From assembly GCA_963828825.1 (NCBI GenBank), contig CAWHGF010000005.1, positions 124,001-188,000 on the forward strand: a DNA stretch of 64,000 nucleotides. The letters run 5' to 3'. This DNA is from Bog-473 sp963828825. GTDB taxonomy: Bacteria > Actinomycetota > Acidimicrobiia > Acidimicrobiales > RAAP-2. Position numbers and translations under genes: made by a program. Numbering within the stretch: position 1 is the first letter of the stretch; each line of letters opens with the position of its first letter. This document shows, in pieces, positions 53,645 to 62,109 of the stretch. The notes beneath the pieces were generated by a model, which was not told the origin of the DNA, searched no databases, and worked only from the letters and a program-made list of their open reading frames with translations.

Positions 53645-54823
53645 CTAGTGCGAGGCCAGCGACAGCGCACTGCGGACCATGACCCCCGCACCAATGCGCA
53701 AGGAGGCGTCCTCCACCGAGAAGGTGGGGCAGTGGTGGGTGCCGCTCGTGCCGTCGGTAGCCGCTCCGCCCACGAAGAAGTAGCAGCCGGGGAGGTGAGC
53801 AAGGAATTCGCTGACGTCGTCGCTCGGGGCCGAGGGCGGCATGCGCAGCACCTGGTCGGCGCCCAGCACCTGCCGTGCCTCGGCCTCCACCAGATCCACC
53901 ACCCCCGGGTCGTTGACGACGGCCGGGGTGTGCTCGGGCAGCTCCAGCTCCACTCGGACGCCTTGGGCGTCGCCGACAGAGCCGCATAAGTCGCGCAGCC
54001 GGCCGAGGGCCTCTTCGCGCTGTGCAGCCGTGAACGTCCGCAGCGTGCCGGTCACCAGCGCGGACGTCGGCACGACATTGACGGCCGTACCCGCCCGCAG
54101 CGTGCCGGCGCTGCAGACACAGCCGGCTCCTTCGTAGGACAACCCTTCGGCGACCTGACCGAGCCCGCGCACAAACTCGGCCGCGGCCTGAATGACGTCG
54201 CCCTGCCCCGTGGGCATCGCGCCGTGGCCGCCTGGTCCGGTCAGGGTGATGCGCAGCGAGTGCGCCTCGGACATCGTCACGCCGCTGCGCAGGGCGACAA
54301 TCCCGGTGGGGATCTGTGAGGTGACGTGGAACCCCACCAGGCGCCCCCCCTCCATGGCCGCCAGCGCGCCGTTCTCGACCATGGCCTTGGCCCCGCAGAG
54401 CGCTTCTTCGCCGGGTTGGAACAGGAACACATAGCGCCCGGGCAATTCCTCGCGTCGCGACGCCAGTACCGACGCGGCGCCGAGCAGCGCCGCCACGTGG
54501 ACGTCGTGACCGCAGGCGTGCATCACTCCCTCCACCTCCGAGCGGCCCGGCTTCGCCTCGTCCTCTTGTATCGGCAGGGCGTCGATGTCGGCCCGCAGGA
54601 CGACAGCGGCGCCCGGTCGCCCTCCCTCCATGGTGAAGATGCCGCCGGTGTCGGTGACGCGGACGGACTCGTCGATACCGAGCTTTGCCATGTGGTCCCG
54701 GATCAGCCCGGTCGTGTGGTGCTCGGCGAAGGCGAGTTCGGGCCGGTGATGGACCTCCCGGCGCAGGTCGACCATGTGGTCGTACACGGCATCGACGGGA
54801 TCCGTGCCGAAGAGCTCGCGCAC
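53645..54823 (-). CDS. M20 family amidohydrolase (hippurate hydrolase/aminoacylase type)
   Basis: 392 residues from GTG 54823. Metal-site motifs are VLRADIDALPIQED (about 78), VMHACGHDVHVAALLGA (Cys and His ligands, about 100) and FLFQPGEEALCGAKAMV (Glu, about 132); the dimerisation domain contains GPGGHGAMPTGQGD (about 198) and the end has the ligand THHCPTF. It removes an acyl group from N-acyl amino acids or similar amides. It starts one base after the stop of the acyl-CoA dehydrogenase gene. Confidence 0.87.
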   Translation of the reverse strand: MRELFGTDPVDAVYDHMVDLRREVHHRPELAFAEHHTTGLIRDHMAKLGIDESVRVTDTGGIFTMEGGRPGAAVVLRADIDALPIQEDEAKPGRSEVEGVMHACGHDVHVAALLGAASVLASRREELPGRYVFLFQPGEEALCGAKAMVENGALAAMEGGRLVGFHVTSQIPTGIVALRSGVTMSEAHSLRITLTGPGGHGAMPTGQGDVIQAAAEFVRGLGQVAEGLSYEGAGCVCSAGTLRAGTAVNVVPTSALVTGTLRTFTAAQREEALGRLRDLCGSVGDAQGVRVELELPEHTPAVVNDPGVVDLVEAEARQVLGADQVLRMPPSAPSDDVSEFLAHLPGCYFFVGGAATDGTSGTHHCPTFSVEDASLRIGAGVMVRSALSLASH

Positions 54824-54824
54824 G

Positions 54825-56045
54825 TCAGCGCCCGAGGAGGTCGCGGGCGATGTGGGTCACCTGGATCTCGTCGGTACCCGCATAGATCTGGAACACCTTG
54901 GCGTCGCGCGCCAACTGTTCCACCCGGAACTCCGCCATGTACCCGTTGCCGCCGAAGAGCTGGACCGCCTCCATGGCGACCTCCGAGGCGGCCTGGGCCG
55001 AGTAGAGCTTCATGGCCGAGGCCTCGGCCAGCGTGAGGCTCTTGCCCGCCGTGCTCATCTCAATGTGGCGGAAGACGAGGTTCTCCACGTTGAGGCGCGC
55101 GATCTCCATTCGGGCAAGTTTCAGTTGAATGAGCTGGAACTCCGCGATCGGCCGTTCCCAGAGGAGCCGGTCCTTGGCGTACTGCACGGAGAGCTTCAGG
55201 CACTCTTCAATGAGGCCGAGCGACATGGCGGCGACGCCGGCCCGCTCGGTGACGAAGTTCCCCTTGGCGCTGTCGCGCCCTTCGCTCCCGCCCGTGCCCT
55301 CGGTCTCGCCGAGCAGGCGGTCCTTCCCCACCCGCACGTCGGTGAGGAAGAGCTCGCCGGTGGGCGAAGAGTGGAGCCCCATCTTCCGGAAGGGCTTGGA
55401 CTGCTCGAGCCCGGGCAGGCCGCGGTCGAGGATGAAGGTGAGCACGGGACGCTGGCGCAACGGCGTGTCGCCGCCGTCGTCGAGCTTGGCGTAGAAGACG
55501 ATCGTGTCGGCGTAGGGACCGTTGGTGATGAATGTCTTGTTCCCGTTCAGGACGTACTCGTCTCCGTCCCGCAGGGCCGATGACTTCATTCCGCCGAGGG
55601 CGTCGGAGCCCGAGTCGGGCTCCGTGATGGCCCACGCCCCGACCTTGTCCAGCGTCATCAGGTCGAGTCCCCAACGCTCCATCTGGGTGGGGGTGCCCCC
55701 CTTCATGATGGTACCGCCGGCCAGACCGGTGCTGACCCCGAGGGCCGTCACGATGCCGGGGCAGTAGTGGCACAGCTCGATGATCGGGATGAGGGTCATG
55801 GCGGCGTTGCCACCGCCCTCGGAGCGCTCGGGTATCGGCGTCCCCGACGTCTTGCGCTCGAGCGCCCGCTTGAAGGAGTCGCGAGCGAGCGCGTCGAGAC
55901 CGAAGGTGCGGTACAGCTTGCGGATCACGTCGTACGGCGGGGTGTCACCGTGCTCGAGCTCGTCGACGTTCGGCTTGACCTCTTCGTCGACGAACCGTCG
56001 CACCGCGTCGCGGATCGCCAGCTGCTCTTCGGACCACTCGAACAT
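54825..56045 (-). CDS. Acyl-CoA dehydrogenase
   Basis: 406 residues from ATG 56045. ACAD features are GAWAITEPDSGSDALGGM (FAD/substrate loop, about 140), GNKTFITNGPYAD (about 170), QLFGGNGYMAEFRVEQLARD (about 360) and IYAGTDEIQVTHIARDLLG. In medium/short-chain enzymes the last motif carries the catalytic Glu (YEGT); here it is Ala, as in isovaleryl- and long-chain-type enzymes that use a Glu on another helix. Its likely step is alpha,beta-dehydrogenation of an acyl-CoA. It is coupled to the amidohydrolase. Confidence 0.87.
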   Translation of the reverse strand: MFEWSEEQLAIRDAVRRFVDEEVKPNVDELEHGDTPPYDVIRKLYRTFGLDALARDSFKRALERKTSGTPIPERSEGGGNAAMTLIPIIELCHYCPGIVTALGVSTGLAGGTIMKGGTPTQMERWGLDLMTLDKVGAWAITEPDSGSDALGGMKSSALRDGDEYVLNGNKTFITNGPYADTIVFYAKLDDGGDTPLRQRPVLTFILDRGLPGLEQSKPFRKMGLHSSPTGELFLTDVRVGKDRLLGETEGTGGSEGRDSAKGNFVTERAGVAAMSLGLIEECLKLSVQYAKDRLLWERPIAEFQLIQLKLARMEIARLNVENLVFRHIEMSTAGKSLTLAEASAMKLYSAQAASEVAMEAVQLFGGNGYMAEFRVEQLARDAKVFQIYAGTDEIQVTHIARDLLGR

Positions 56046-56095
56046 GACGTGCCTCCCTGCGGCCTCGGCTCCAGTCGACCCTACAGGGCGTCCTC

Positions 56096-56662
56096 CTAGG
56101 CGTCCGCGATCCGCCGCAGCGTGTTGCTGTCAGTGTGGACGACCTCTTCGGGCAGTCGGGCGTGCTTGATCACCGTCGTCGCGCTGTAGGTGAACTCGTC
56201 CTCCACGCTGGTGTCGATCGTCACCTCGTAGCGGATGGACTGGGCGTTCTTGTCCAGCCAGTTGTTGGAGAGGATCCCGTAGGTCTGGCTGCCGACGCTG
56301 GCGTGGAGGGTGTATCTCGTGTCGTCGGCCCCGACCACGGCGCCGGCCACGATGGCCGAGCCCCGTGGGATGAGGAAGCAGCGGACGACCTCGCTGTCCC
56401 GGGCGTCCCACATCCAATAGCCCACCTCGGTGTGGAAGGGGTTGTCCTCCTCGCCCCGCCAAGCCGCCATGCGGTAGTCGAGCCCGTAGAGGACCTGGCT
56501 CCCGTTCTCCACCGGGCCGAAGGGCTTGAAGTCAATGTGCTCGCGGTAGGGGGTGAGGCCGATCTCGCCGTTCTGATTGGCGTAGGCCACGTCCTCGCCC
56601 TTCTCGCCCTCCCAGATTCCCGCCAGGCGGGCCAGGGGCCCCCATTCAGGTCCAGCGCTCAA
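56096..56662 (-). CDS. Nitrobindin/FABP-like heme-binding beta-barrel protein
   Basis: 188 residues. It opens with PLARLAGIWEGEKGEDVAY, the GxWxGxG-like motif of nitrobindin-type ten-stranded barrels, and continues with EVGYWMWDARDSEVVRCFLIPRG and a C-terminal His-containing KHARLPEEVVHTDSNTLRR. Nitrobindins bind ferric heme through a C-terminal His and handle reactive nitrogen species; whether this one binds heme is not certain. It is the first gene of the six-gene operon, 50 nt before the acyl-CoA dehydrogenase. Confidence 0.7.
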   Translation of the reverse strand: MSAGPEWGPLARLAGIWEGEKGEDVAYANQNGEIGLTPYREHIDFKPFGPVENGSQVLYGLDYRMAAWRGEEDNPFHTEVGYWMWDARDSEVVRCFLIPRGSAIVAGAVVGADDTRYTLHASVGSQTYGILSNNWLDKNAQSIRYEVTIDTSVEDEFTYSATTVIKHARLPEEVVHTDSNTLRRIADA

Positions 56663-56749
56663 CCTTCTTCCTCCTCATTTGTGTGCGTCGCGCCCACCTT
56701 AGGAGGTCTGCCCGTCCGGTCCCGGAAGGCACGGTTCCGGGGCGCCGAC

Positions 56750-57718
56750 TCAGACGGTCGGCACCTCGAGGTTCGGCTCCGCCGCCGCCGCCTTGGGCCC
56801 GCCGCGGCCCGGCATCCGGCGCGGGGCGCCGCGGGCGTTCTCGGAGTGGCGCTGGGTACGCGACACGACGACGCGGCTCGCCACCAGCAGGAGGAGGACG
56901 ATGACGACCAGGATCAGCGCGGCGTCGTACGAGATGTAGTGCTTTTGCACCGACGGGTCGTTGTAGTACTGGAAGACGACGTAGGTCAGGTACGGGAACT
57001 GCGCGTGGGTCAGCGAGTGGGGCAGCGTGTTGGAGAAGCCGGCCGTGTAGATGAGCGGTGCCGTCTCGCCGCAGGCGATGGCCAGGGCCAGGAGGAGCCC
57101 GGTGACGATGCCGGGCAGCGCGCTCTTGAGCACGACCTTGCGCAAGCTGTAGCCCGACGACATGCCCAGTGCGGCCGCGCCTTCCCGGTAGCCCGTCGGC
57201 ACCTGGCGGAGCGAGTTCTCCGTTGTCTTGGCGATGTAGGGGATGACCATGATGGAGAGGATGATGAGGGCCGAGAGCAGCGAGAAGCCCCAGTGGAGCC
57301 CCACGACCAGCGCCACGTAGCCCACGTAGCCGAGCACGATGGAAGGGAACCCGGAGAGGATGTCCGAGGCGGTGCGCAGCGGGCCGCTGACCTTGCCGCC
57401 AATCTTGTGCGGCTGCGCGAACTCGGCCAGGTGGATGCCGGCCAGCACGCCGATGGTGCCGGCGATGATGAAGACGCCGACCATGAGGATCAGGGTGCCC
57501 AGGATCTGGTCCCGCAGACCCCCACCGGTGGGGGTGAGCTGGGTCCACAGGACGCTCCACTTCCAGTGCGGCACGGCCCGGGCGAGCACGCCGATGAGCA
57601 GCCACGCGGCCGGGGCCATGATCAGCACCAGCGCCACATAGGTGAGGACCTGCCACATGATGGTCGAGACGCGCCGGCGCCGCGTGGTGTTCCCGCCCGC
57701 CAGCGTCGTGGACGCCAT
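56750..57718 (-). CDS. pstA: Phosphate ABC transporter permease PstA
   Basis: 322 residues with six membrane helices. The permease EAA loop reads REGAAALGMSSGYSLRKVVL (about 190), and GILAGIHLAEFAQ and DILSGFPSIVLGYVGYV are typical of PstA. A basic C-terminal tail ends the protein. ATG 57718 overlaps the pstC stop by one base (TGATG). It forms the membrane channel with PstC and is energised by PstB. It is last in the pstB-S-C-A unit. Confidence 0.92.
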   Translation of the reverse strand: MASTTLAGGNTTRRRRVSTIMWQVLTYVALVLIMAPAAWLLIGVLARAVPHWKWSVLWTQLTPTGGGLRDQILGTLILMVGVFIIAGTIGVLAGIHLAEFAQPHKIGGKVSGPLRTASDILSGFPSIVLGYVGYVALVVGLHWGFSLLSALIILSIMVIPYIAKTTENSLRQVPTGYREGAAALGMSSGYSLRKVVLKSALPGIVTGLLLALAIACGETAPLIYTAGFSNTLPHSLTHAQFPYLTYVVFQYYNDPSVQKHYISYDAALILVVIVLLLLVASRVVVSRTQRHSENARGAPRRMPGRGGPKAAAAEPNLEVPTV

Positions 57719-58806
57719 CAGGCGCCCCCGACGGGTGCGCCGACGCGGCCCGTCCGGGTGATGATGAGCCGGGCGATCAGGTTGACCCCGACCGAGATCA
57801 CGGCCAGCACGAGGGCCAGCTCCGCCAGGGTGGCGACGGCGAAGCCCGTGCCGTCGGTGAGGGCGCCGTCGAGCTGGGTGAGGATGGTGGCGGCCACCGT
57901 GGTGAAGGGCAGGTAGATGGTCGGGGGGATGTGCAGCGAAGCGCCGCCGATCATGGCGATGGCGATGGTCTCACCGAGCGCCCGCCCGAGACCGAGCACC
58001 GTGGCCCCGATGATCCCTGAGCGCACCCACGGGAGCGTCACCCTGTTCGCCACCTCCCAGTCGGTCATGCCGAGCGCGGACGCCCCCTCCTTGGGGAGCG
58101 GAGGCACCTGCTGGAACAGGTCGCGAGTGGTGGAGGCGATGATGGGGACGATCATGAGCGCGAGCACGATGCCCGCCGCCAGGAGCCCTTCGCCGGTGCC
58201 GACAGGATTCCGGAAGTACCGCAACACCGGCACGTCGGGCATGTTGTTCGCGATGACCGGGAAGACGTCGCGGGCCAACCACGGGCCGAAGGTGAGGATG
58301 CCCCACAGCCCGATGACGACGCTGGGGATGCCGGCCAGGATCTCAATGGTGAACCCGAGCGGTCTCGAGATCCACGTGGGCATCCGCTCGGTCAACGCGA
58401 AGGCGGCGCCGATGGAGAGCGGGACGGCAATGACGATGGCGATGAGGGAAGACACCAGCGTGCCCCAGATGATGGCCCAGGCTCCGAATTGCGCCCCCAT
58501 CGGATGGGCCACGCCGTCGGTGTGCACGACGGTGCCGTAGCCGTTGCCGTAGGTCCAATTTCGTCCGTAGAGGAAGTACCACCCGTTGACCTGGATCGCC
58601 GGCCATGCCTTGACTGCCAGCACCGAGACGGCGAACACGAGTGCCGCCAGGGGCAGGAGCACTGCGATCCAGGCCGAGCTGCGCCAGGCCTTCTCCTCAT
58701 TGCGGCGGGCGAAGTCCAGCACCCGTCGGGGCAGCGGCGGCTTGCCCACGAATTCCGCTTGCGGTGTGGCGGGGACACGCCCCGCCACACCGCCGACGGT
58801 CGCCAT
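57718..58806 (-). CDS. pstC: Phosphate ABC transporter permease PstC
   Basis: 362 residues from ATG 58806, two bases after the pstS stop. Six membrane helices; characteristic are ILAGIPSVVIGLWGILTFGP (about 165) and the EAA-type loop PLPKEGASALGMTDWEVANR (about 235), then SGIIGATVLGLGRALGETIA. The large loop between helices 1 and 2 carries NWTYGNGYGTVVHT, as in actinobacterial PstC. It pairs with PstA. Confidence 0.92.
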   Translation of the reverse strand: MATVGGVAGRVPATPQAEFVGKPPLPRRVLDFARRNEEKAWRSSAWIAVLLPLAALVFAVSVLAVKAWPAIQVNGWYFLYGRNWTYGNGYGTVVHTDGVAHPMGAQFGAWAIIWGTLVSSLIAIVIAVPLSIGAAFALTERMPTWISRPLGFTIEILAGIPSVVIGLWGILTFGPWLARDVFPVIANNMPDVPVLRYFRNPVGTGEGLLAAGIVLALMIVPIIASTTRDLFQQVPPLPKEGASALGMTDWEVANRVTLPWVRSGIIGATVLGLGRALGETIAIAMIGGASLHIPPTIYLPFTTVAATILTQLDGALTDGTGFAVATLAELALVLAVISVGVNLIARLIITRTGRVGAPVGGA

Positions 58807-58808
58807 CG

Positions 58809-59933
58809 TTACTTGATGGCCAGGATCTGCTTGACAGACTGCGCCTCCACCGTGGACGGCAGAGGCAGGAAGTCGACCTGCGACAGGTACGTCGTCGCCG
58901 AGCCGTACTTCGGGCTGATCGCCCACTCCAGCACGGACCGGACGTTCTTGGCCGTGGAGGAGGACGACTGGTTCGTCGACACGATGGCGTACTCATAGTT
59001 GATGATGGGGTACCCGCCACTGATGGGGCCGTAAATGAGGGAGATGGTTCCGTTGGCCGGGGTCTTCTTGACGAAGCCGGCTGCCTCGGCGGAGATCGCC
59101 GCCTGTGTGGGCAGCACGTACTGGCCCTTGGCATTGCCGAGTGCGGCGTACCCGAGACCGGCCTGGAGGACCTGGGTCAGGTAGCTGATGCCGACGTAGG
59201 CGATGCAGCCCGGCGTGGCCTTGCAGCCCGAGACCATGCCCGAGTTCCCAGTCTCGCCGAGCGCACCTGGTGCGTTGGGCCACGGGACGGTGGTGTTGAA
59301 GCCGATCTTGGTTCCCCAACCCGAGGGGTCGGCCTTGGACAGGTAGGTGCTGTACAAGAACGTGTCACCACTGCTGTCCGATCGGTGCAACGTCACGATC
59401 GGCAGGTTGGGCAACGTGACCCCGGGGTTGGCACTTGCGATCTGTGAGGCGTTCCAGTTCGTGACGGTGCCCTGGTAGATCTGCGAGAGCAGCTTTCCGC
59501 TCAGCTTCAAGTGGGCGGTGATACCGGGGATGTTGTAGGCGACCAGCTGCGCTGAAATGGCCAGCGGGATGTTCTTCAGGTCGGGGCTGGCCGAGACATC
59601 GCTGGGCGACAGGTACGCGTCAGAGGCGCCGATGTCGATCGTCCCGTTCGTGGCGTCCGAGATCCCGGTCCCCGAACCCGTGCCTGCCGTCTGGATCGAC
59701 GTGCTCGAGTACTTCTGGTTGTAGCCACTTGCCCAAAGGTTGAACAGTGGGTAGAGGAGTGTGCTCCCGGTTTCCGTCACCGTGCCACCGGAGGGCGTCT
59801 CGACACCGCTGCTCGGGAGCTTGACGCTCGCCGACGCGGCGGTGCTGAGGACGACCGAGCTCAGCGCGAGTCCCGCCGCTGCAACGGCGATCACTCCTCG
59901 CCTCAGCCGCGTCGTTCTCATCAGTATTCTCAC
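58809..59933 (-). CDS. pstS: Phosphate-binding protein PstS
   Basis: 374 residues from GTG 59933, selected for AAGGAGAG five bases before it. The signal sequence (GVIAVAAAGLALSSVVLSTA) ends at ASA and has no lipobox Cys, so it is secreted rather than a lipoprotein, or retained by its signal. Phosphate-ligand motifs are ETGSTLLYPLFNLW (about 55), GTGSGTGISDATNG (about 85) and LHRSDSSGDTFLY (about 180). It captures phosphate outside the membrane for PstCA. A hairpin separates it from pstB. Confidence 0.9.
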   Translation of the reverse strand: MRILMRTTRLRRGVIAVAAAGLALSSVVLSTAASASVKLPSSGVETPSGGTVTETGSTLLYPLFNLWASGYNQKYSSTSIQTAGTGSGTGISDATNGTIDIGASDAYLSPSDVSASPDLKNIPLAISAQLVAYNIPGITAHLKLSGKLLSQIYQGTVTNWNASQIASANPGVTLPNLPIVTLHRSDSSGDTFLYSTYLSKADPSGWGTKIGFNTTVPWPNAPGALGETGNSGMVSGCKATPGCIAYVGISYLTQVLQAGLGYAALGNAKGQYVLPTQAAISAEAAGFVKKTPANGTISLIYGPISGGYPIINYEYAIVSTNQSSSSTAKNVRSVLEWAISPKYGSATTYLSQVDFLPLPSTVEAQSVKQILAIK

Positions 59934-60018
59934 AGGTTCTCTCCTTGTGATGTTGGTTTGGTTGGTGAAGCTTTGGTTGATCCGGTCGATGTGGTTGCTG
60001 TGGCTTGCGTTGTTCACT

Positions 60019-60041
60019 GGACTCCACCCTCCGGGGAGTCC
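60019..60041 (-). terminator. Stem-loop between pstB and pstS
   Basis: GGACTCC (60019-60025) pairs with GGAGTCC (60035-60041) over a 9-nt loop, 12 nt after the pstB stop. There is no T-run. It may partly terminate transcription or protect the pstS mRNA, setting different levels for PstB and PstS. Confidence 0.35.
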
Positions 60042-60052
60042 GGATCCGTTGC

Positions 60053-60913
60053 CTACCCCATCCGTCCAGTGACGTAGCGCTCGGTGTCTGAATGCGACGG
60101 CCGGTTGAACAGGTCGTCCGTCGCTCCGTACTCGACGAGCGCCCCCTGGTAAAAGAACATGGTCTGCTGCGAGACCCGCATCGCCTGCCCGAGATTGTGC
60201 GTCACCACGATCAACGTGAGCGCCGGCGCCAGCGTCCTGAGCAGTGCCTCAATGGACTCCGTGGTGACGGGGTCGAGCGACGACGTCGGCTCGTCGAGCA
60301 GCAACACTTCCGGTCCGACGGCAAGTGCCCGCGCCAGGCAGAGCAGCTGCTGCTGGCCGCCCGACAGCCGGAAGGGCGAGTCGGTCAAGCGGTCCTTGAC
60401 CGCGTCCCACAGCCCGACCTCGGTCAGCCGGCGCTCGCACACCACGTCGAGTTGCTTGCCCTTGGCAATCCGGTGCGCCTTGACCCCGGCGACGACGTTG
60501 TCCTTGATAGACATCGGGAACGGGTTCGGCCGCTGGAACAACATGCCGACGCGCCGGCGCAACGTGAGGAGGTCGACGTGCTGTGCCCAGAGGCTCTCGT
60601 CGTCGAGGGTGATGTCTCCGCCTCGCATGAATCCGGGCACACGGTCGTTCATCCGGTTGAGGGTGCGCAGGAAGGTCGACTTCCCCGAACCCGTCGGCCC
60701 GATCAGCGCGGTGATCGAACCGCGCTTCAAGTCCACGTTGACGTTGTTGAGGACGGTTCGGCCCGAGAAGCCCAGATTCAGGTTGACCGAACGCATCACG
60801 CACTCAGGGCGCGACGAGTCCGGATCGAGGGCCTGCAACGCCTTGTCGACATAGGACTGTGCCTCGGTCGTAACGGGATTGAGACCTGTCTGAGTGAACT
60901 CTGCGTCGGTCAC
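60053..60913 (-). CDS. pstB: Phosphate ABC transporter ATP-binding protein PstB
   Basis: 286 residues from GTG 60913. Walker A GPTGSGKST (about 73), Q-loop MLFQRPNPFPMSI, signature LSGGQQQ (about 182), Walker B VLLLDEPTSSLDP and switch His in VVTHNLGQAMRVS are all intact, and the RxNPFPMS form is PstB-specific. The N-terminal 30 residues are an extra polar segment. The GTG has no ribosome site; a TACGTT box seven bases before it predicts a leaderless mRNA. It is promoter-proximal in a pstB-S-C-A unit, an unusual order. Confidence 0.92.
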   Translation of the reverse strand: MTDAEFTQTGLNPVTTEAQSYVDKALQALDPDSSRPECVMRSVNLNLGFSGRTVLNNVNVDLKRGSITALIGPTGSGKSTFLRTLNRMNDRVPGFMRGGDITLDDESLWAQHVDLLTLRRRVGMLFQRPNPFPMSIKDNVVAGVKAHRIAKGKQLDVVCERRLTEVGLWDAVKDRLTDSPFRLSGGQQQLLCLARALAVGPEVLLLDEPTSSLDPVTTESIEALLRTLAPALTLIVVTHNLGQAMRVSQQTMFFYQGALVEYGATDDLFNRPSHSDTERYVTGRMG

Positions 60914-60920
60914 TACCGGG

Positions 60921-60975
60921 AACGTAGCGAGGCAAGGTGAACGCCAGGCAACAGGAGTGCAATCCCGAGATGAAC
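60921..60975 (-). promoter_or_regulatory. Candidate PhoP-regulated promoter of the pst operon
   Basis: On the minus strand GTTCATC (60975-60969) and GTTCACC (60942-60936) lie exactly 33 nt apart, three times the 11-nt period of actinobacterial PHO boxes (GTTCACC). A TACGTT -10-like box follows at 60926-60921, seven nt before the pstB GTG. There is no -35 match, as expected for an activated promoter. Confidence 0.5.
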
Positions 60976-61029
60976 AGTTCGTAAGTTCGAGTTACTTGGC
61001 TCTATTACTGGGAAACAGCAGGGGGGCGG

Positions 61030-61908
61030 TCAGCCTTGGAGCGCCCCGGTTCGGCCTACCTCCGCCGCCACGGCCTCCTGGTGGGAGGCTGCGATCGCCA
61101 GCACGATGCCAGGTGCCCAGGCGATCACGACCAGGCAGGCGAGCGCCGCAGGGACGGACAGGACGAGGGCTGCTGCCGTTGAGAACAGGGCGGTGGCGCC
61201 GGCCACACTGCTCAAGATGCCCGCGAGGAGCCAGGCGATCCACCAGTGCAACACGCGCGGCCGGTGTGGATGTGCGGGCGGGAGACAATCCCGCACGGCG
61301 GCGTAGGGGATCCACAGATTGACGATCGGCACGAACCACGAACCGACGCCCCAGGCCGGCGAGTGCCGGGACGGGATGCCGAGGGCGCGTCCGGCCGATG
61401 CCGCGCGGTGTTGCCAGATGCAGGCGATGACCACTGCGGCCACGGTGACCGCGCCCACGAGGAGGCCGAGCGGGGTGAGCGCATTGCTTGGCGCGTGGTA
61501 CGGCGGCGGCGTGATGCCGTGCTGCGCGTCGTGCCAGTCGATCCGGAACTGATGGCCGGCGGACCGTAGCTGGGTCGCGTTGGCCCGTTGGAGGATGAGG
61601 CTGACCAGGAAGTAGACGGCCGGCATCGTCACCGCGAAGCGAGCCACCGGCACCATGCGGCGCTCACCGTCCACCCGCTGGGTCGTCGTGAACGCGCCGA
61701 GCCGTTGCGACGCCACGGCCCATGGTGCCACCTCCGATGCCGGTCCCTGTGGCGGCGCCGCGCCCGCCCACGGCGGCGGCGGCGGGTGCTGGGGCAGCAC
61801 GGTGGCCTCCGTCCAGGAGTACCCGTCCCACCAGCGCTGACCAGGGCCGCCGGCGGGGTCCTGGTACCACCCCGGCGGGGCGCCGGGATAGCCGCTGTGC
61901 TCACTCAC
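61030..61908 (-). CDS. DUF2510/DUF4328 membrane protein
   Basis: 292 residues. A DUF2510 motif (PPGWYQDPAGGPGQRWWDGYSW) and a Pro-rich linker come first, then four to five membrane helices of the DUF4328 type: IWQHRAASAGRALGIPSR, WGVGSWFVPIVNLWIPY (the family's WFVPxxNLWxPY signature, about 195) and VLHWWIAWLLAGILSS. The function is unknown. It is upstream of and on the same strand as the pst operon but 117 nt away. Confidence 0.75.
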   Translation of the reverse strand: MSEHSGYPGAPPGWYQDPAGGPGQRWWDGYSWTEATVLPQHPPPPPWAGAAPPQGPASEVAPWAVASQRLGAFTTTQRVDGERRMVPVARFAVTMPAVYFLVSLILQRANATQLRSAGHQFRIDWHDAQHGITPPPYHAPSNALTPLGLLVGAVTVAAVVIACIWQHRAASAGRALGIPSRHSPAWGVGSWFVPIVNLWIPYAAVRDCLPPAHPHRPRVLHWWIAWLLAGILSSVAGATALFSTAAALVLSVPAALACLVVIAWAPGIVLAIAASHQEAVAAEVGRTGALQG

Positions 61909-62109
61909 TCACCCATCCTGCCAAAGCCGGGGGGTCGCTCCGTGCCGGCGTCGCGCCGGGAGCATACCGATAGCCCCGGGCGGATGAAACAGGCCCCGCC
62001 GACCAGGGCGCCAGGCAGGCCGCGCCGTCTTCGCATTCCGCCTCGCCCGGCCACCCCCCGCGCGCGACGGCGAGGCGGTGGAGCACGGGACCGCGGGGGC
62101 GGATCCGGC

